64,000 nucleotides of DNA, taken from the NCBI RefSeq assembly GCF_026151335.1, contig NZ_JAMQPP010000005.1; one strand, 5' to 3'. The translations under genes were made by a program, and so were the position numbers. Shown here piece after piece: positions 46,487-55,810 of this stretch. This stretch comes from Leptospira_A soteropolitanensis (GTDB taxonomy: Bacteria; Spirochaetota; Leptospiria; Leptospirales; Leptospiraceae). The notes under the pieces were generated by a model. The model did not search any database. It saw only the letters and a list, made by a program, of their open reading frames with translations, and was not told the DNA's origin. The first letter of the stretch is position 1; the number at the start of each line of letters is the position of its first letter.

Positions 46487-47398
46487 ATGAGTTCAACAGA
46501 AAATATTAATATTATATCAATTGTGACTCCCTCTTTCAATCAGGGAGAGTTTATTGAGAGAACTTTGAAATCCGTTATTTCTCAGGAAGGCGATTTCTTT
46601 ATCGATTATATTGTTATGGATGGAAAATCCAATGACAACACTGTCGATATTTTGGATTATTTTAAAAAAAAATATGATGTAGGTGAATTAGTACAGGAAT
46701 TTAAAGGTCGAAAATTTAAAAAATTTCAAATAGATTCGAATTGCAAGGTAAATTGTCTTGGAGTTAGCTATCGGTTTTATTCCGAAAAAGACAAGGGGCA
46801 AACGAATGCGATCAATAATGGCTGGAAAATTGCAGAAGGCAATATTATTGCTTGGTTGAATTCTGACGATGTTTATCTTCCTGGTGCCTTAAGCAAAGTT
46901 GTTAGTCTGTTTTTAAATAAAGATGTCTATGCTCTTTATGCAATAGGACTCCATATAGATAAGAGTGACAATTTAATAGAATTTTATCCAATTGAAACAT
47001 ATTCTTTTTCAAGGCTGTTTGAATATTGCATTATATGCCAACCGACGGTCTTTTTGAGACGCGATATATTGGATATTATCGGCTATCTAAATGAATCTCT
47101 TGGTTATTGTATGGATTACGAGTATTGGCTGAGAGTAGCAAAGAGTTTCGAATTTACATTCCTTCCTAAAACAATTGCTTGTACGAGAATACATGAAAAT
47201 ACAAAAACAAGTCAAAATTTCAACGTACATAACGAAATTCTTGCAATGCAAAAAAATTTGATCGGTAAGGTCTCTGCGCATTGGCTTTTCTTTTATGCAA
47301 AATATTTTCTGTTAAAAATGGGAATATTTGGAAATGGAATTTTATTGAAAATCGCAGTTAGGTTATATGCTTATTTCTTAAGGTTAAAATACCAATAA
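46487..47398 (+). CDS. Family 2 glycosyltransferase
   Basis: A 303-residue GT-A GT2 enzyme. ISIVTPSFNQGEFIERTLKS and the metal-binding IIAWLNSDDVYLPGAL are standard. A roughly 30-residue insertion (about 65-95) between the two motifs contains KFKGRKFKK-type basic residues. The histidine/aspartate segment YCMDYEYWLRVAKS matches the acceptor part of the family. The ATG overlaps nothing upstream; a 158-base AT-rich leader precedes it. Its stop overlaps the next small gene (TAATG). Confidence 0.88.
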   Translation: MSSTENINIISIVTPSFNQGEFIERTLKSVISQEGDFFIDYIVMDGKSNDNTVDILDYFKKKYDVGELVQEFKGRKFKKFQIDSNCKVNCLGVSYRFYSEKDKGQTNAINNGWKIAEGNIIAWLNSDDVYLPGALSKVVSLFLNKDVYALYAIGLHIDKSDNLIEFYPIETYSFSRLFEYCIICQPTVFLRRDILDIIGYLNESLGYCMDYEYWLRVAKSFEFTFLPKTIACTRIHENTKTSQNFNVHNEILAMQKNLIGKVSAHWLFFYAKYFLLKMGIFGNGILLKIAVRLYAYFLRLKYQ

Positions 47399-47631
47399 TG
47401 GATTCAAATCGCTTGGTTTATATTAAAAAGTTTGTTTGGTTGCCATATGGGCAAAAAATGATTCAAGTATTCTGTCTTGAGCAGGGAGCAATAAGAAAAG
47501 CAATTTGTTATAATGAATTTTTGAACAAAAGTTTTGAGATTCTTGACTTAGCAGATATTCGGATATCGGATTCTAGCGAAAACTTTCCCTCAAATAGTGA
47601 AGAGTTTTTAAGATTTGAAAATTATCTTTGA
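47398..47631 (+). CDS. Small hypothetical protein between two glycosyltransferases
   Basis: A 77-residue protein I do not recognise. Its ATG overlaps the upstream GT2 stop by one base, and its 3' end overlaps the downstream GT4 start by 17 bases. This coupling is the same as for real genes here and supports translation. The N-terminal half is basic and hydrophobic (LVYIKKFVWLPYGQKMIQVF) and the C-terminal half acidic. There is no signal peptide or convincing membrane helix. It may be a transferase accessory or an eroded fragment. Confidence 0.5.
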   Translation: MDSNRLVYIKKFVWLPYGQKMIQVFCLEQGAIRKAICYNEFLNKSFEILDLADIRISDSSENFPSNSEEFLRFENYL

Positions 47632-48910
47632 TATTTCTATACTTGCATGGTCCGTTCGTAGTAATAAAGCGAAAACGGGAATTTTCCGAGTGATAGAAAA
47701 TTTGTTAAATGAGTCTATACACCAAAAGGATTTTGAACTTTATCTGTCTTCTGTTCAGGGCAATATTTGCAGTTTTTATGAATATTTAGAGAATCATAAT
47801 ATACGTATACAATCTGATCGTTTACTGGTGCCTAGGAAATATTCAAAATCTAAAGATAAGGTTTTTCTTCTTTATCTTTGGGTTTTGAATTTAGTGGATT
47901 TCAAGAGAAAGGTATTGTATAAGTTTTTCATTCCTAAAATCATTCAATCTATTTTGGATCCTCTTCTTATGATCTTGGGAATGAGGGAATATTTATATCC
48001 AATTAGAAGTGAGTTTTTAAATGAAGAGTTTATTTTCCATTCGCCTTACTTGCCTTTTCCTGCTTTTATCAAAAATTCAAAGATTCGGAAGGTAATTTTT
48101 ATTCATGACTTAATCCCCATTTTGTATCCGGAATTTTTTGTTTCGAATCGTGATAATGTAGTCTGGAAAATTATCCGAGATTTAGACTCTGAAACCAATA
48201 TCATTACTAATTCTGAGTTTAGTAAGTTGGATATTATTAAATCGATTCCTAATATTAATAAGGATAGGATAAATGTAGTTTTATTGGGATGTGATAAGGT
48301 TTTCCATGAAGTAGAATCTGATTTTGAATTAGATAAAGAAATTTTGAAGTATGGTTTAAAAAACAAAAAATATATTCTTACTGTTTCAACTCTTGAGCCA
48401 AGGAAAAACTTGAAATCATCAATTCGTGCATTTGTTCGGTTAGTGGAAGAAGGTTTAGATCCCGAGATAAAATTTGTCATCTTAGGTGGGAGAGGATGGG
48501 GAGTTGAGTTTGGCACTTTAGAATCCGAATATCCTGATGTTTTCAAGAATCGAATCATTTTTTTGGGTTTTATATCAGATGAAGAAATGGCGTTAATATA
48601 TTCTGGAGCATTGTTTTTTGTTTATCTTTCTTTATATGAAGGTTTTGGGTTGCCACCTCTAGAAGCTATGAAATCTGGTCTTCCAGTGATTGTTTCAAAT
48701 ACTTCATCATTACCTGAAGTGGTTGGTGAGGCCGGTGTCCTTGTTGATCCTAGGGATGAAGATGAAATTTTTCTAAGAATGAAGGATCTTGTTACTAGTA
48801 GAGGTTTACGTAGGAAACTTTCTCTAAAATCCAGGAAACAAGCGTCACTTTTCAGCTGGGAAAAATCCGTGCTTCAACTTAAAAAGATTTATCAAAATAT
48901 TTTAAAATGA
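47615..48910 (+). CDS. Family 4 glycosyltransferase
   Basis: A 431-residue GT-B GT4 enzyme of the WbdB-like group. The N-terminal IIFDISILAWSVRSNKAKTG, IRKVIFIHDLIPILYPEFF and ILTVSTLEPRKNLKSSI blocks and the donor loop LSLYEGFGLPPLEAMKSG are all in place. It begins at a TTG inside the small upstream gene and overlaps the next GT4 by four bases (ATGA). The sugar is undetermined; the group contains many mannosyl-type transferases. Confidence 0.9.
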   Translation: MKIIFDISILAWSVRSNKAKTGIFRVIENLLNESIHQKDFELYLSSVQGNICSFYEYLENHNIRIQSDRLLVPRKYSKSKDKVFLLYLWVLNLVDFKRKVLYKFFIPKIIQSILDPLLMILGMREYLYPIRSEFLNEEFIFHSPYLPFPAFIKNSKIRKVIFIHDLIPILYPEFFVSNRDNVVWKIIRDLDSETNIITNSEFSKLDIIKSIPNINKDRINVVLLGCDKVFHEVESDFELDKEILKYGLKNKKYILTVSTLEPRKNLKSSIRAFVRLVEEGLDPEIKFVILGGRGWGVEFGTLESEYPDVFKNRIIFLGFISDEEMALIYSGALFFVYLSLYEGFGLPPLEAMKSGLPVIVSNTSSLPEVVGEAGVLVDPRDEDEIFLRMKDLVTSRGLRRKLSLKSRKQASLFSWEKSVLQLKKIYQNILK

Positions 48911-50112
48911 AAGTTTTATTCGATCATCAAATTTTTTTTCAAAATAAATACGGCGGAATCACAAAGATTTTTTTTGAAATTTTCAAAAAACTTGATCAAG
49001 AAAGGATTAATTACTCAATTCCCCTTGATTTATCTAGCTATGAAGATGGAAAAATTTTCAGTCAGTTTGGAGCTAGACAAATAAACCAAGTTAAACCTTT
49101 TTCATTATATGGCCTTTATAAAGTAACTTTATCAATATTTCGCAAATTAGGATTGCAAATTCCAGATTTTCTTTTGAATAAAGAAAGCGGTATCCAAAGA
49201 TTTAGCCTTTCTAGGGAAATTAAATTTGTTAACGAAGAAGTAGTTTCTGCCCTTACAAATAATGAATATACTGTATTTCATCCAACCTATTATCATCGCT
49301 ATTATCTTAATTCGATTGAACAAAGTAAAACTAAACTAGTTTTAACAATTCATGACTGCGTACATGAATTGTTCCCTGAATATTACGGTTCAAACAATTT
49401 TTTACTAAGAAATCGCGAAATACTTTCGAAAGCCGCAGATCGAATCGTATGCGTCTCCAACTCAACCAAAGATGATTTTCTTAGTATTTATAATCATATT
49501 CCAAAAGAAAAAGTTTTTGTAATTCATAATGCAGGTGATCTTTCGAAGGAACCGGTAGAAGGGACTCAGGACTTTGGTGCAGATTATATTTTGTTCGTAG
49601 GTAATAGGGGAGAATATAAAAATTTTGAATTTCTCTTAAAAGTTTTTAGTTCATTATCCAGAGAAAAAAAACTTATTCTTGTCTGTGCTGGCGGAAAGTC
49701 GTTTAGTCCGAAAGAATTAAAGAATATAAATGGATTAGGATTGTCTGACAAAGTGAAGCATGTCTCATTTTCTTCAGATACTGTATTAGCGAATCTTTAT
49801 CGAAATGCAAAGTTATTTGTTTATCCCTCGTTATATGAGGGTTTTGGCATTCCATTATTGGAAGCTATGTCAGTTGGTTGTCCTGTTTTCTGTAGTGACA
49901 TTAAAGTGTTTAAGGAAGTTGCAGGTGATGCTGCCGAATATTTTGACCCCAAGAATGCGACTGCCTTTTGTGAATTGTTACTGGAAAACTTAAATTCAAC
50001 GCACAAGTTAGAATCACTTCGAATGAAAGGCTATGAACGGGTTAAGGCTTTTTCCTGGGATAAATGCACTAATTCATATTTAGAAATCTACAAAGAACTG
50101 AGTAAAGTTTAA
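48907..50112 (+). CDS. Family 4 glycosyltransferase (paralogue of the 41679 gene)
   Basis: A 401-residue GT-B GT4 enzyme. The N-terminus MKVLFDHQIFFQNKYGGITK and donor block YPSLYEGFGIPLLEAMSVGC closely match the GT4 at 41679, showing gene duplication within the locus. It is coupled to the GT4 upstream (ATGA). TTG of the next gene follows directly on its stop. Compared with its paralogue it carries roughly 15 additional residues, mostly in the first half. The acceptor and donor are unknown. Confidence 0.9.
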   Translation: MKVLFDHQIFFQNKYGGITKIFFEIFKKLDQERINYSIPLDLSSYEDGKIFSQFGARQINQVKPFSLYGLYKVTLSIFRKLGLQIPDFLLNKESGIQRFSLSREIKFVNEEVVSALTNNEYTVFHPTYYHRYYLNSIEQSKTKLVLTIHDCVHELFPEYYGSNNFLLRNREILSKAADRIVCVSNSTKDDFLSIYNHIPKEKVFVIHNAGDLSKEPVEGTQDFGADYILFVGNRGEYKNFEFLLKVFSSLSREKKLILVCAGGKSFSPKELKNINGLGLSDKVKHVSFSSDTVLANLYRNAKLFVYPSLYEGFGIPLLEAMSVGCPVFCSDIKVFKEVAGDAAEYFDPKNATAFCELLLENLNSTHKLESLRMKGYERVKAFSWDKCTNSYLEIYKELSKV

Positions 50113-51039
50113 TTGAAATCAATACCTCTGGTTACTGTCATTACCGTTGTCCGCAATGCCGAGAAAACAATTCAAAGAACTTTGGTCTCTGCATTAGAAC
50201 AGAAAAATGTAAGTTTAGAAATTATCGTTTGGGATGGCCTTAGCACAGACGGAACGCTTAAACAAATAGAAAAATACCGTAGGCAGTTAACGATTGTTTC
50301 GCAGAGAGATTTTGGTGTTTATGATGCTATGAATCAGGCATTAAAAATAGCAAATGGGAAATGGATTCTTTTTTTAAATGCTGACGATTATTTTTTATCT
50401 AGTGATTCATTGAGTTTGCTATTGAGTGAAGTTGGAAATACTGAATTTGACTATGTATGTGGTTGTGCCACTTTGTTTTTTGGATTAAAAAAATGGCCTC
50501 CTAAAACTTTGACTGACATAGATTATTTTTTAGGAAATCCTTCCAATCATCAAACCTATTTATGTAAAAAGAAAGTTTACGATCATTTAGGAGGATTTAA
50601 CACCCAGTATAAATATGCTGCAGATGTAGATTTTATGTATAGAGTGATTCAAGCTGGGTACAAGGGACTTCCAGTTTTTAAGTCGATTGTAAATTATTCA
50701 CTTGGTGGATTATCATCAAAAAATATTTCCGCAGGTGTTGATGAGTTGGATAAAATTAGATCTAATTTTTTGAATTCAGATTTGGTTTTTGCAAGGGAAT
50801 CGCGATTAGTCTTTCAAGATGGTTTAGAATTTTCCGAACAGTTTAAAAGCGAAGTTTTTTCCCGAAAATTGTCAAAAACGCAAAAAAGATTTTTGGATGA
50901 TTTTTTTAAATTTAACAAATCGATTGAATCAACATCATTTATTGAATTAAATCGAAAACGGTTTGTCCGTTTTATGAAAAATATAGCGAAGAAGTTTGTG
51001 TTTTTTATTCTTAAATTTATTCCTTCAAGATATATATGA
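50113..51039 (+). CDS. Family 2 glycosyltransferase
   Basis: A 308-residue GT-A GT2 enzyme. VTVITVVRNAEKTIQRTLVS and the metal-binding WILFLNADDYFLS identify the family; DFGVYDAMNQALKIANG is characteristic of the WcaA/WbbD-like subgroup. The TTG start is immediately adjacent to the previous stop. The C-terminal 60 residues are basic (for example RFMKNIAKKFVFFILKF), suggesting a membrane-associated tail. It overlaps glf by four bases, so it may be the galactofuranosyl transferase, an inference from context. Confidence 0.88.
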   Translation: MKSIPLVTVITVVRNAEKTIQRTLVSALEQKNVSLEIIVWDGLSTDGTLKQIEKYRRQLTIVSQRDFGVYDAMNQALKIANGKWILFLNADDYFLSSDSLSLLLSEVGNTEFDYVCGCATLFFGLKKWPPKTLTDIDYFLGNPSNHQTYLCKKKVYDHLGGFNTQYKYAADVDFMYRVIQAGYKGLPVFKSIVNYSLGGLSSKNISAGVDELDKIRSNFLNSDLVFARESRLVFQDGLEFSEQFKSEVFSRKLSKTQKRFLDDFFKFNKSIESTSFIELNRKRFVRFMKNIAKKFVFFILKFIPSRYI

Positions 51040-52160
51040 AAAAAATTTTAATCATTGGTGCAGGTTTCTCTGGAGCAGTTGTTGCGAATTCATTGGCTAA
51101 GACAGGTCGTTATTCTATCGATGTAATTGATGAACGAAACCATATCGGTGGCAACTGTCATACTGAAAGGGATAAGGAAACTGGTATTATGGTTCATAAA
51201 TACGGACCACATATTTTCCACACAAGTAACAAGCTTGTCTGGGACTATGTGAACCAATTTGACCGTTTTCATCCTTTTGTAAATAGAGTGAAGTCAATAT
51301 ACAATGGACAAGTCTATTCTCTCCCAATTAATTTGCATACTATCAATCAATTTTATGGTAAGGCCCTTTCTCCGGGAGAGGCAATCGATTGGATTCAATC
51401 AAAAGGTGACAAGTCTATACAGGAACCAAAAACATTTGAAGAACAGGCTAAAAAGTTTGTTGGAGAAGAGTTGTATAAAGCATTCTTTTATGGATATACA
51501 AAGAAACAATGGGGGTGCGAACCATCGGAATTACCGGCATCAATCTTGAAAAGACTACCAGTTCGCTTTTCTTATGATGATAATTATTATAATGATCGAT
51601 ATCAAGGGATACCTGAAAACGGGTATTCTTATGTTATTGAAAGGATATTAGCACACGATTTAATTAGAGTAAAATTAAATCAAAAATTTTCAGGCGAAAG
51701 TGATATTGATTTGGATTACCATCATATTTTTTATACAGGTCCTATTGATGCATTTTTTTCCTTTCGTCATGGGCGACTTGGTTATCGCACTGTATATTTT
51801 AAAGACTTTCGAGAAGAGGGCGATCATCAAGGGAATCCTGTCATTAATTATGCAGATGAGTCAGTCCCATATACTAGAATACACGAACATAAACATTTTA
51901 CGCCTTGGGAATCTTTTGATAAAACCATCTATTTTGAAGAATACAGTAAAGAAACTACTGAAACAGATATTCCATATTATCCTAAGAGGCTAGAGAGTGA
52001 TTTGAAAAAACTTAAGTTATACGAAGAAGAAGTCAGGCTTATACAAAAAGTTAGTTTTTTAGGACGTTTAGCTACGTATCGATATTTGGATATGCATCAT
52101 ATTATTGAAGAGGCGCTTGATTGTGCGGCAAAATTTTTGGAATCGGACAAATCCGTTTAG
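51036..52160 (+). CDS. glf: UDP-galactopyranose mutase
   Basis: A 374-residue flavoenzyme that interconverts UDP-galactopyranose and UDP-galactofuranose. The FAD-binding IIGAGFSGAVVANSLA (5-20), then DERNHIGGNCHTE and KYGPHIFHTSNKLVWDYV, are Glf hallmarks, and the C-terminal ATYRYLDMHHIIEEAL completes the flavin site. It implies that the glycan contains galactofuranose, which one of the adjacent GT2 enzymes should transfer. The ATG is in the preceding stop overlap. It is the last tightly packed gene of the main cluster. Confidence 0.96.
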   Translation: MKKILIIGAGFSGAVVANSLAKTGRYSIDVIDERNHIGGNCHTERDKETGIMVHKYGPHIFHTSNKLVWDYVNQFDRFHPFVNRVKSIYNGQVYSLPINLHTINQFYGKALSPGEAIDWIQSKGDKSIQEPKTFEEQAKKFVGEELYKAFFYGYTKKQWGCEPSELPASILKRLPVRFSYDDNYYNDRYQGIPENGYSYVIERILAHDLIRVKLNQKFSGESDIDLDYHHIFYTGPIDAFFSFRHGRLGYRTVYFKDFREEGDHQGNPVINYADESVPYTRIHEHKHFTPWESFDKTIYFEEYSKETTETDIPYYPKRLESDLKKLKLYEEEVRLIQKVSFLGRLATYRYLDMHHIIEEALDCAAKFLESDKSV

Positions 52161-52240
52161 AATTCGAATTTATAGGCTGATCAAATAACTTCATTTTTAC
52201 TTTTAAAAATAAATCATTTCCACATCCTGTCCATATTCCC

Positions 52241-53002
52241 ATGCCTAAAGTTTCTGTAATAATGCCTGCATATAATGCGGTTTCCTATCTGGAAGAGTCT
52301 GTCAATTCATTGAAAAACCAAGGATTTCAAGACTGGGAACTTCTACTGATAGATGATTGCTCTAAGGATGAAACGGTCTCTCTTGCCAAAAAAATTGCAA
52401 AAACTGACCCCCGAATCCAAGTCGTTCAAAAGGAAAAAAATTCGGGATCGGCAGATACTCGTAATACAGGAATTAAACTAGCTAAGGGTGAATATATTGC
52501 TTTCTTAGATGCTGATGATTTGTGGGAACCAGAATTCTTAGAAAAAATGATTCCATTTATGCAGAAATACCAATCTCCATTTTCCTTTTCTTCTTATCGT
52601 ATAGTTGATGAAAATGGAACCGAATTTTGTGAACCATTTATGGTAAAGGCAAAAGAGTATACATATCGTGATTTGCTTTTTTATAATCGTGTTGGCCTAC
52701 TTACTGCGATTTATCATGTTCCTAGCGTAGGTAAAAAATTTTTTGATCCTAGTTTAAAAAGTCTTCGTGACGATTATGCTTTATGGTTGGATATACTTCG
52801 GGAAGGCAAAAAAGCATTTGGAAATTCTGAAATTTTGGCTAGATACCGTGTTCGCAGGGGGGCAGCGACATCTAACAAGAAAAAAGTGATGTTTGCCCAT
52901 TTTCGGATGTTAAAAAATCGAGAAAAACTTAGCTTTTTCTCCGCTTTGGTTCTCACTTTCATTCACGGGATTCGCGGGCTAAGGAAATATAAAAATAAAT
53001 AG
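52241..53002 (+). CDS. Family 2 glycosyltransferase
   Basis: A 253-residue GT-A GT2 enzyme. VSVIMPAYNAVSYLEESVNS and the metal-binding IAFLDADDLWEPEFLEKMI are classical, and SLRDDYALWLDILREGK forms the acceptor region. It resembles WcaA-type enzymes of O-antigen clusters. It is separated from glf by 80 AT-rich bases, and no clear Shine-Dalgarno precedes the ATG. This and the following genes are more loosely spaced than the preceding block and may belong to a different transcript. Confidence 0.9.
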   Translation: MPKVSVIMPAYNAVSYLEESVNSLKNQGFQDWELLLIDDCSKDETVSLAKKIAKTDPRIQVVQKEKNSGSADTRNTGIKLAKGEYIAFLDADDLWEPEFLEKMIPFMQKYQSPFSFSSYRIVDENGTEFCEPFMVKAKEYTYRDLLFYNRVGLLTAIYHVPSVGKKFFDPSLKSLRDDYALWLDILREGKKAFGNSEILARYRVRRGAATSNKKKVMFAHFRMLKNREKLSFFSALVLTFIHGIRGLRKYKNK

Positions 53003-53074
53003 GCGCCATCAACACCACATAGTCTTTTTTACAGCTTGACTTCCCTTAATCTAAAGAATTCCTAGAAGGTAAAT

Positions 53075-53869
53075 ATGGTCGCTAGACGTAACCTCGGAAG
53101 TTCCGGGAAAATCAATAAAACTTCCCTTATTATCCCTATTTATAATGAATCCTCTCACCTTGAGGAATTTTTAGATAAGGTCGATTCTTTAAAATTACCT
53201 ACCCCCAAGGAGCTCGTTTTTATTGACGATGCCTCCAGAGATAACTCCCTTTCTATTTTACAAAAATATCGGTTCCGTTCGGAACATAAAATCTTAATGC
53301 AAGAAAAGAACCAAGGCAAAGGGGCAGCTCTGCATAGAGGTATTTCCGAAGCTACTGGCAATATTATCATTGTTCAGGATGCTGACTTCGAGTATGACAT
53401 GGACGAAATTCCTATGTTGATTACACCGATTGCTGAAGGAAAGGCGGACGTGGTTTTTGGGTCTCGATTTAAGAAAGATGGACGTCAAGTACATCGCACC
53501 TTTCACTATCTGATCAATCGCATTTTAACGATCTTGTCCAATATCCTAAGTGGGTTGTATCTAACAGATATGGAAACTTGTTATAAAGCTTTCCGCGCTG
53601 AAATTATTCAAAATATTTCGCTTGAATCAAAACGTTTTGGTTTTGAACCAGAGGTTACAGCAAAAGTTGCCAGATTGAAAGTCAAAGTTCAAGAGTTTCC
53701 TATATCTTATTATCCAAGAAATTATTTAGAAGGTAAAAAGATCACGTGGAAAGATGGGATTGCTGCATTACGTCATATAATTTTTTTCAATTTATTCGCA
53801 AACAAAAGGGAATTCTTTCACAAGTCTCTCCCGGAAAAATATATACCTAAGACTGCAAATTGGCTTTAA
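53075..53869 (+). CDS. Polyprenol-phosphate glycosyltransferase-like GT2
   Basis: A 264-residue GT2 enzyme without membrane segments. SLIIPIYNESSHLEEFLDKV, LMQEKNQGKGAALHRGI and IVQDADFEYDMDEIP match dolichyl/undecaprenyl-phosphate mannosyl transferases, and FGSRF and FGFEPEVTAKVA fit as well. It likely makes a polyprenyl-phosphate sugar for the GT-C-like membrane proteins that follow. The ATG has AGAAGGTAA upstream. A 72-base gap precedes it. Confidence 0.88.
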   Translation: MVARRNLGSSGKINKTSLIIPIYNESSHLEEFLDKVDSLKLPTPKELVFIDDASRDNSLSILQKYRFRSEHKILMQEKNQGKGAALHRGISEATGNIIIVQDADFEYDMDEIPMLITPIAEGKADVVFGSRFKKDGRQVHRTFHYLINRILTILSNILSGLYLTDMETCYKAFRAEIIQNISLESKRFGFEPEVTAKVARLKVKVQEFPISYYPRNYLEGKKITWKDGIAALRHIIFFNLFANKREFFHKSLPEKYIPKTANWL

Positions 53870-53875
53870 ACCTAT

Positions 53876-55810
53876 ATGGTTAGGTTTTTACCTTTTTTTG
53901 GGGAAATGTTTCTTTTATTGGGGTTGGTATTTGTTTTTCAATCTCATACAAACCAAAAGAACTTTCGCATTGACCTCCTTGGACTTGGTTTATTCCTCTT
54001 TATCATCTATACTTCTTTCCATTGGCGCTCCTTCCTTTTGGAAAAAAGAAAATACTGGGATCTCTTTCTTACTATCTTTCTAACCTGTTTTGTCTTTTTA
54101 AAAATCGCCGAATATGATCCAGTCCAAGTTCTCCCGCAAAAAATGGGAATCAAGGTGATTTCTTTTATTTGGATTTTGTTTCTTTTATTTACATTTAAAA
54201 AGTTATCTGAGAATAATTTTTCTTTAATAGGTCCATTTCTAGCAATTATTCCCGCAATTTCCTTTGGCGATTTTATGGCATATCCCTCTGTGCCTATTGC
54301 CTTTGCGATTGTTATGGGAGGCAAAAATTTAAAATTTTATCGCACAGCAAAGTTATCTACATTTTATTTCCCATTACTTTTGATTTTGCTTTTAATCTTC
54401 AAGGATTGGTGGGATGATTTTGCCTTACAACGAGCGATCCTAGTTCTTGAAGGATTTATATTCTTTCGTCTTTTTACCATTTGGGAAAGACAGAAAACTC
54501 TATTCTTTTTAAAATCTTGCGTTTTGTATTTTATATTAAATTCTTGTTTTTTGATTTGGAAAATCTTTCAAGATCCGAATTTTCAGATTACTTCATACCA
54601 TGAAGATATCTTCCTCATTCCAGTTAGTTTACTCGCTTCTAATGCCCTCTTAATCTCAGGAGTTTCAGTAATCATTTGGCTTGAGCCAAAACAATCACAG
54701 CTCCAGAAATATCTTAATGTTCTCGCTGTTTCCATATCTATCGCATTTCTTGGCGTAACCATTTCAAGGAATTCTATTCTATCTTTTGCTGTTTTTGTTA
54801 CTATCTACTTTCTATTTTTAGGCTCCCCTAAACGTAAGTTATATGGCTCTATTTTTGTATTGTCCCTTTTGGTATTAGGCATTTTTATTTTTCTTAAAAC
54901 AGAAAAATCAGTTTTCAGTTTGGGAACGACAACTATACGGCTCTCGATATGGAGTTTTTATATACTAGCTACACTCAAGTCGAATCCATTTTTTGGATTT
55001 GGTTTGTTTCCTGAAAATAAAATACCGTTCAGCATAACCGATGTCTCAGATACTAATAGTGCTTTTTTTATTCGTGATTATATTTTAAATTTTAATAGTT
55101 TTCCGTTAGCACACAATCTTTATGTACAAGTTTTCGGTTCCTTCGGGATTGTTGGCTTTCTATTAGTTCTTATTTGGTTCGTTTATATAGCATATACTAA
55201 AAGACATTTTTTTCGAACGTTATGGATGCATAACTCCGCTATTTGGTGTTTACTGTTGGTTTGGGCTTTGCATGAATTATATGATTTTAATACTTTGGAA
55301 ATCTCGAATATTTTTTTGTTAGTTGGGGTTTTTGCATTAATTGAATTTCCTTTTGATAAGGAAAGTGTAGAGAAAAGGCCGAATCCCTCTAAATACGCTA
55401 TTATCGTAATTGTTGTAATCTTAACTGCAAGTAGCTTTAGGTTTTCTTTAGTTGAACATTTTACTCTAAAATATAGTAAATATGTAATACCACATAATTT
55501 TGAATTCTTTTTGCCTAAAGAAACGGATGCCACTCGAACAAATTTAGAAATTCCAGTTCGGTCTTCTTCGACGTATCAATTTTTAGGTAATAAGTTTTTC
55601 TTTTTAAATCTTGCTTTAACTCAATCAGAAAGCAGCCAAGCGAATTTAATCGAAAAGTGTTTTCAATACCAGTTATTGCCTGCGATTTGTTATTCGAAAC
55701 TATTGGGTTACCAAAAGCAGAATGAAGTATCTACTGGTTTAGTGGGCTTGACGGAATATTTGTTATCATTAAATGATCCATTTGAAATATATAAACGAGA
55801 GTCTCAATGA
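53876..55810 (+). CDS. O-antigen ligase-like membrane protein
   Basis: A 644-residue polytopic protein with around a dozen hydrophobic segments and a periplasmic C-terminal tail (from about 540). The block AHNLYVQVFGSFGIVGFLL, with its key histidine, is the signature of the O-antigen ligase/Wzy_C family, and the preceding TIRLSIWSFYILATLKSNPF gives the conserved arginine. It could ligate O antigen to lipid A-core (WaaL) or act as a second polymerase. Six bases separate it from the GT2 upstream, and it overlaps the next gene by four bases. Confidence 0.82.
   Translation: MVRFLPFFGEMFLLLGLVFVFQSHTNQKNFRIDLLGLGLFLFIIYTSFHWRSFLLEKRKYWDLFLTIFLTCFVFLKIAEYDPVQVLPQKMGIKVISFIWILFLLFTFKKLSENNFSLIGPFLAIIPAISFGDFMAYPSVPIAFAIVMGGKNLKFYRTAKLSTFYFPLLLILLLIFKDWWDDFALQRAILVLEGFIFFRLFTIWERQKTLFFLKSCVLYFILNSCFLIWKIFQDPNFQITSYHEDIFLIPVSLLASNALLISGVSVIIWLEPKQSQLQKYLNVLAVSISIAFLGVTISRNSILSFAVFVTIYFLFLGSPKRKLYGSIFVLSLLVLGIFIFLKTEKSVFSLGTTTIRLSIWSFYILATLKSNPFFGFGLFPENKIPFSITDVSDTNSAFFIRDYILNFNSFPLAHNLYVQVFGSFGIVGFLLVLIWFVYIAYTKRHFFRTLWMHNSAIWCLLLVWALHELYDFNTLEISNIFLLVGVFALIEFPFDKESVEKRPNPSKYAIIVIVVILTASSFRFSLVEHFTLKYSKYVIPHNFEFFLPKETDATRTNLEIPVRSSSTYQFLGNKFFFLNLALTQSESSQANLIEKCFQYQLLPAICYSKLLGYQKQNEVSTGLVGLTEYLLSLNDPFEIYKRESQ

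Noticed and set aside
52190..52215. An AT-only inverted repeat (ATTTTTA/TAAAAAT) as a terminator
   Set aside because: The stem has no GC pairs and no following T-run, so it would not be stable.
53036..53060. A TTGACT box before the GT2 gene at 53075, as a promoter
   Set aside because: No acceptable -10 box lies 16-18 bases downstream; the AT-rich candidates are too close.
54007..54324. A 105-residue minus-strand ORF inside the ligase-like gene
   Set aside because: The opposite strand encodes a continuous membrane protein with family motifs; the ORF has none.
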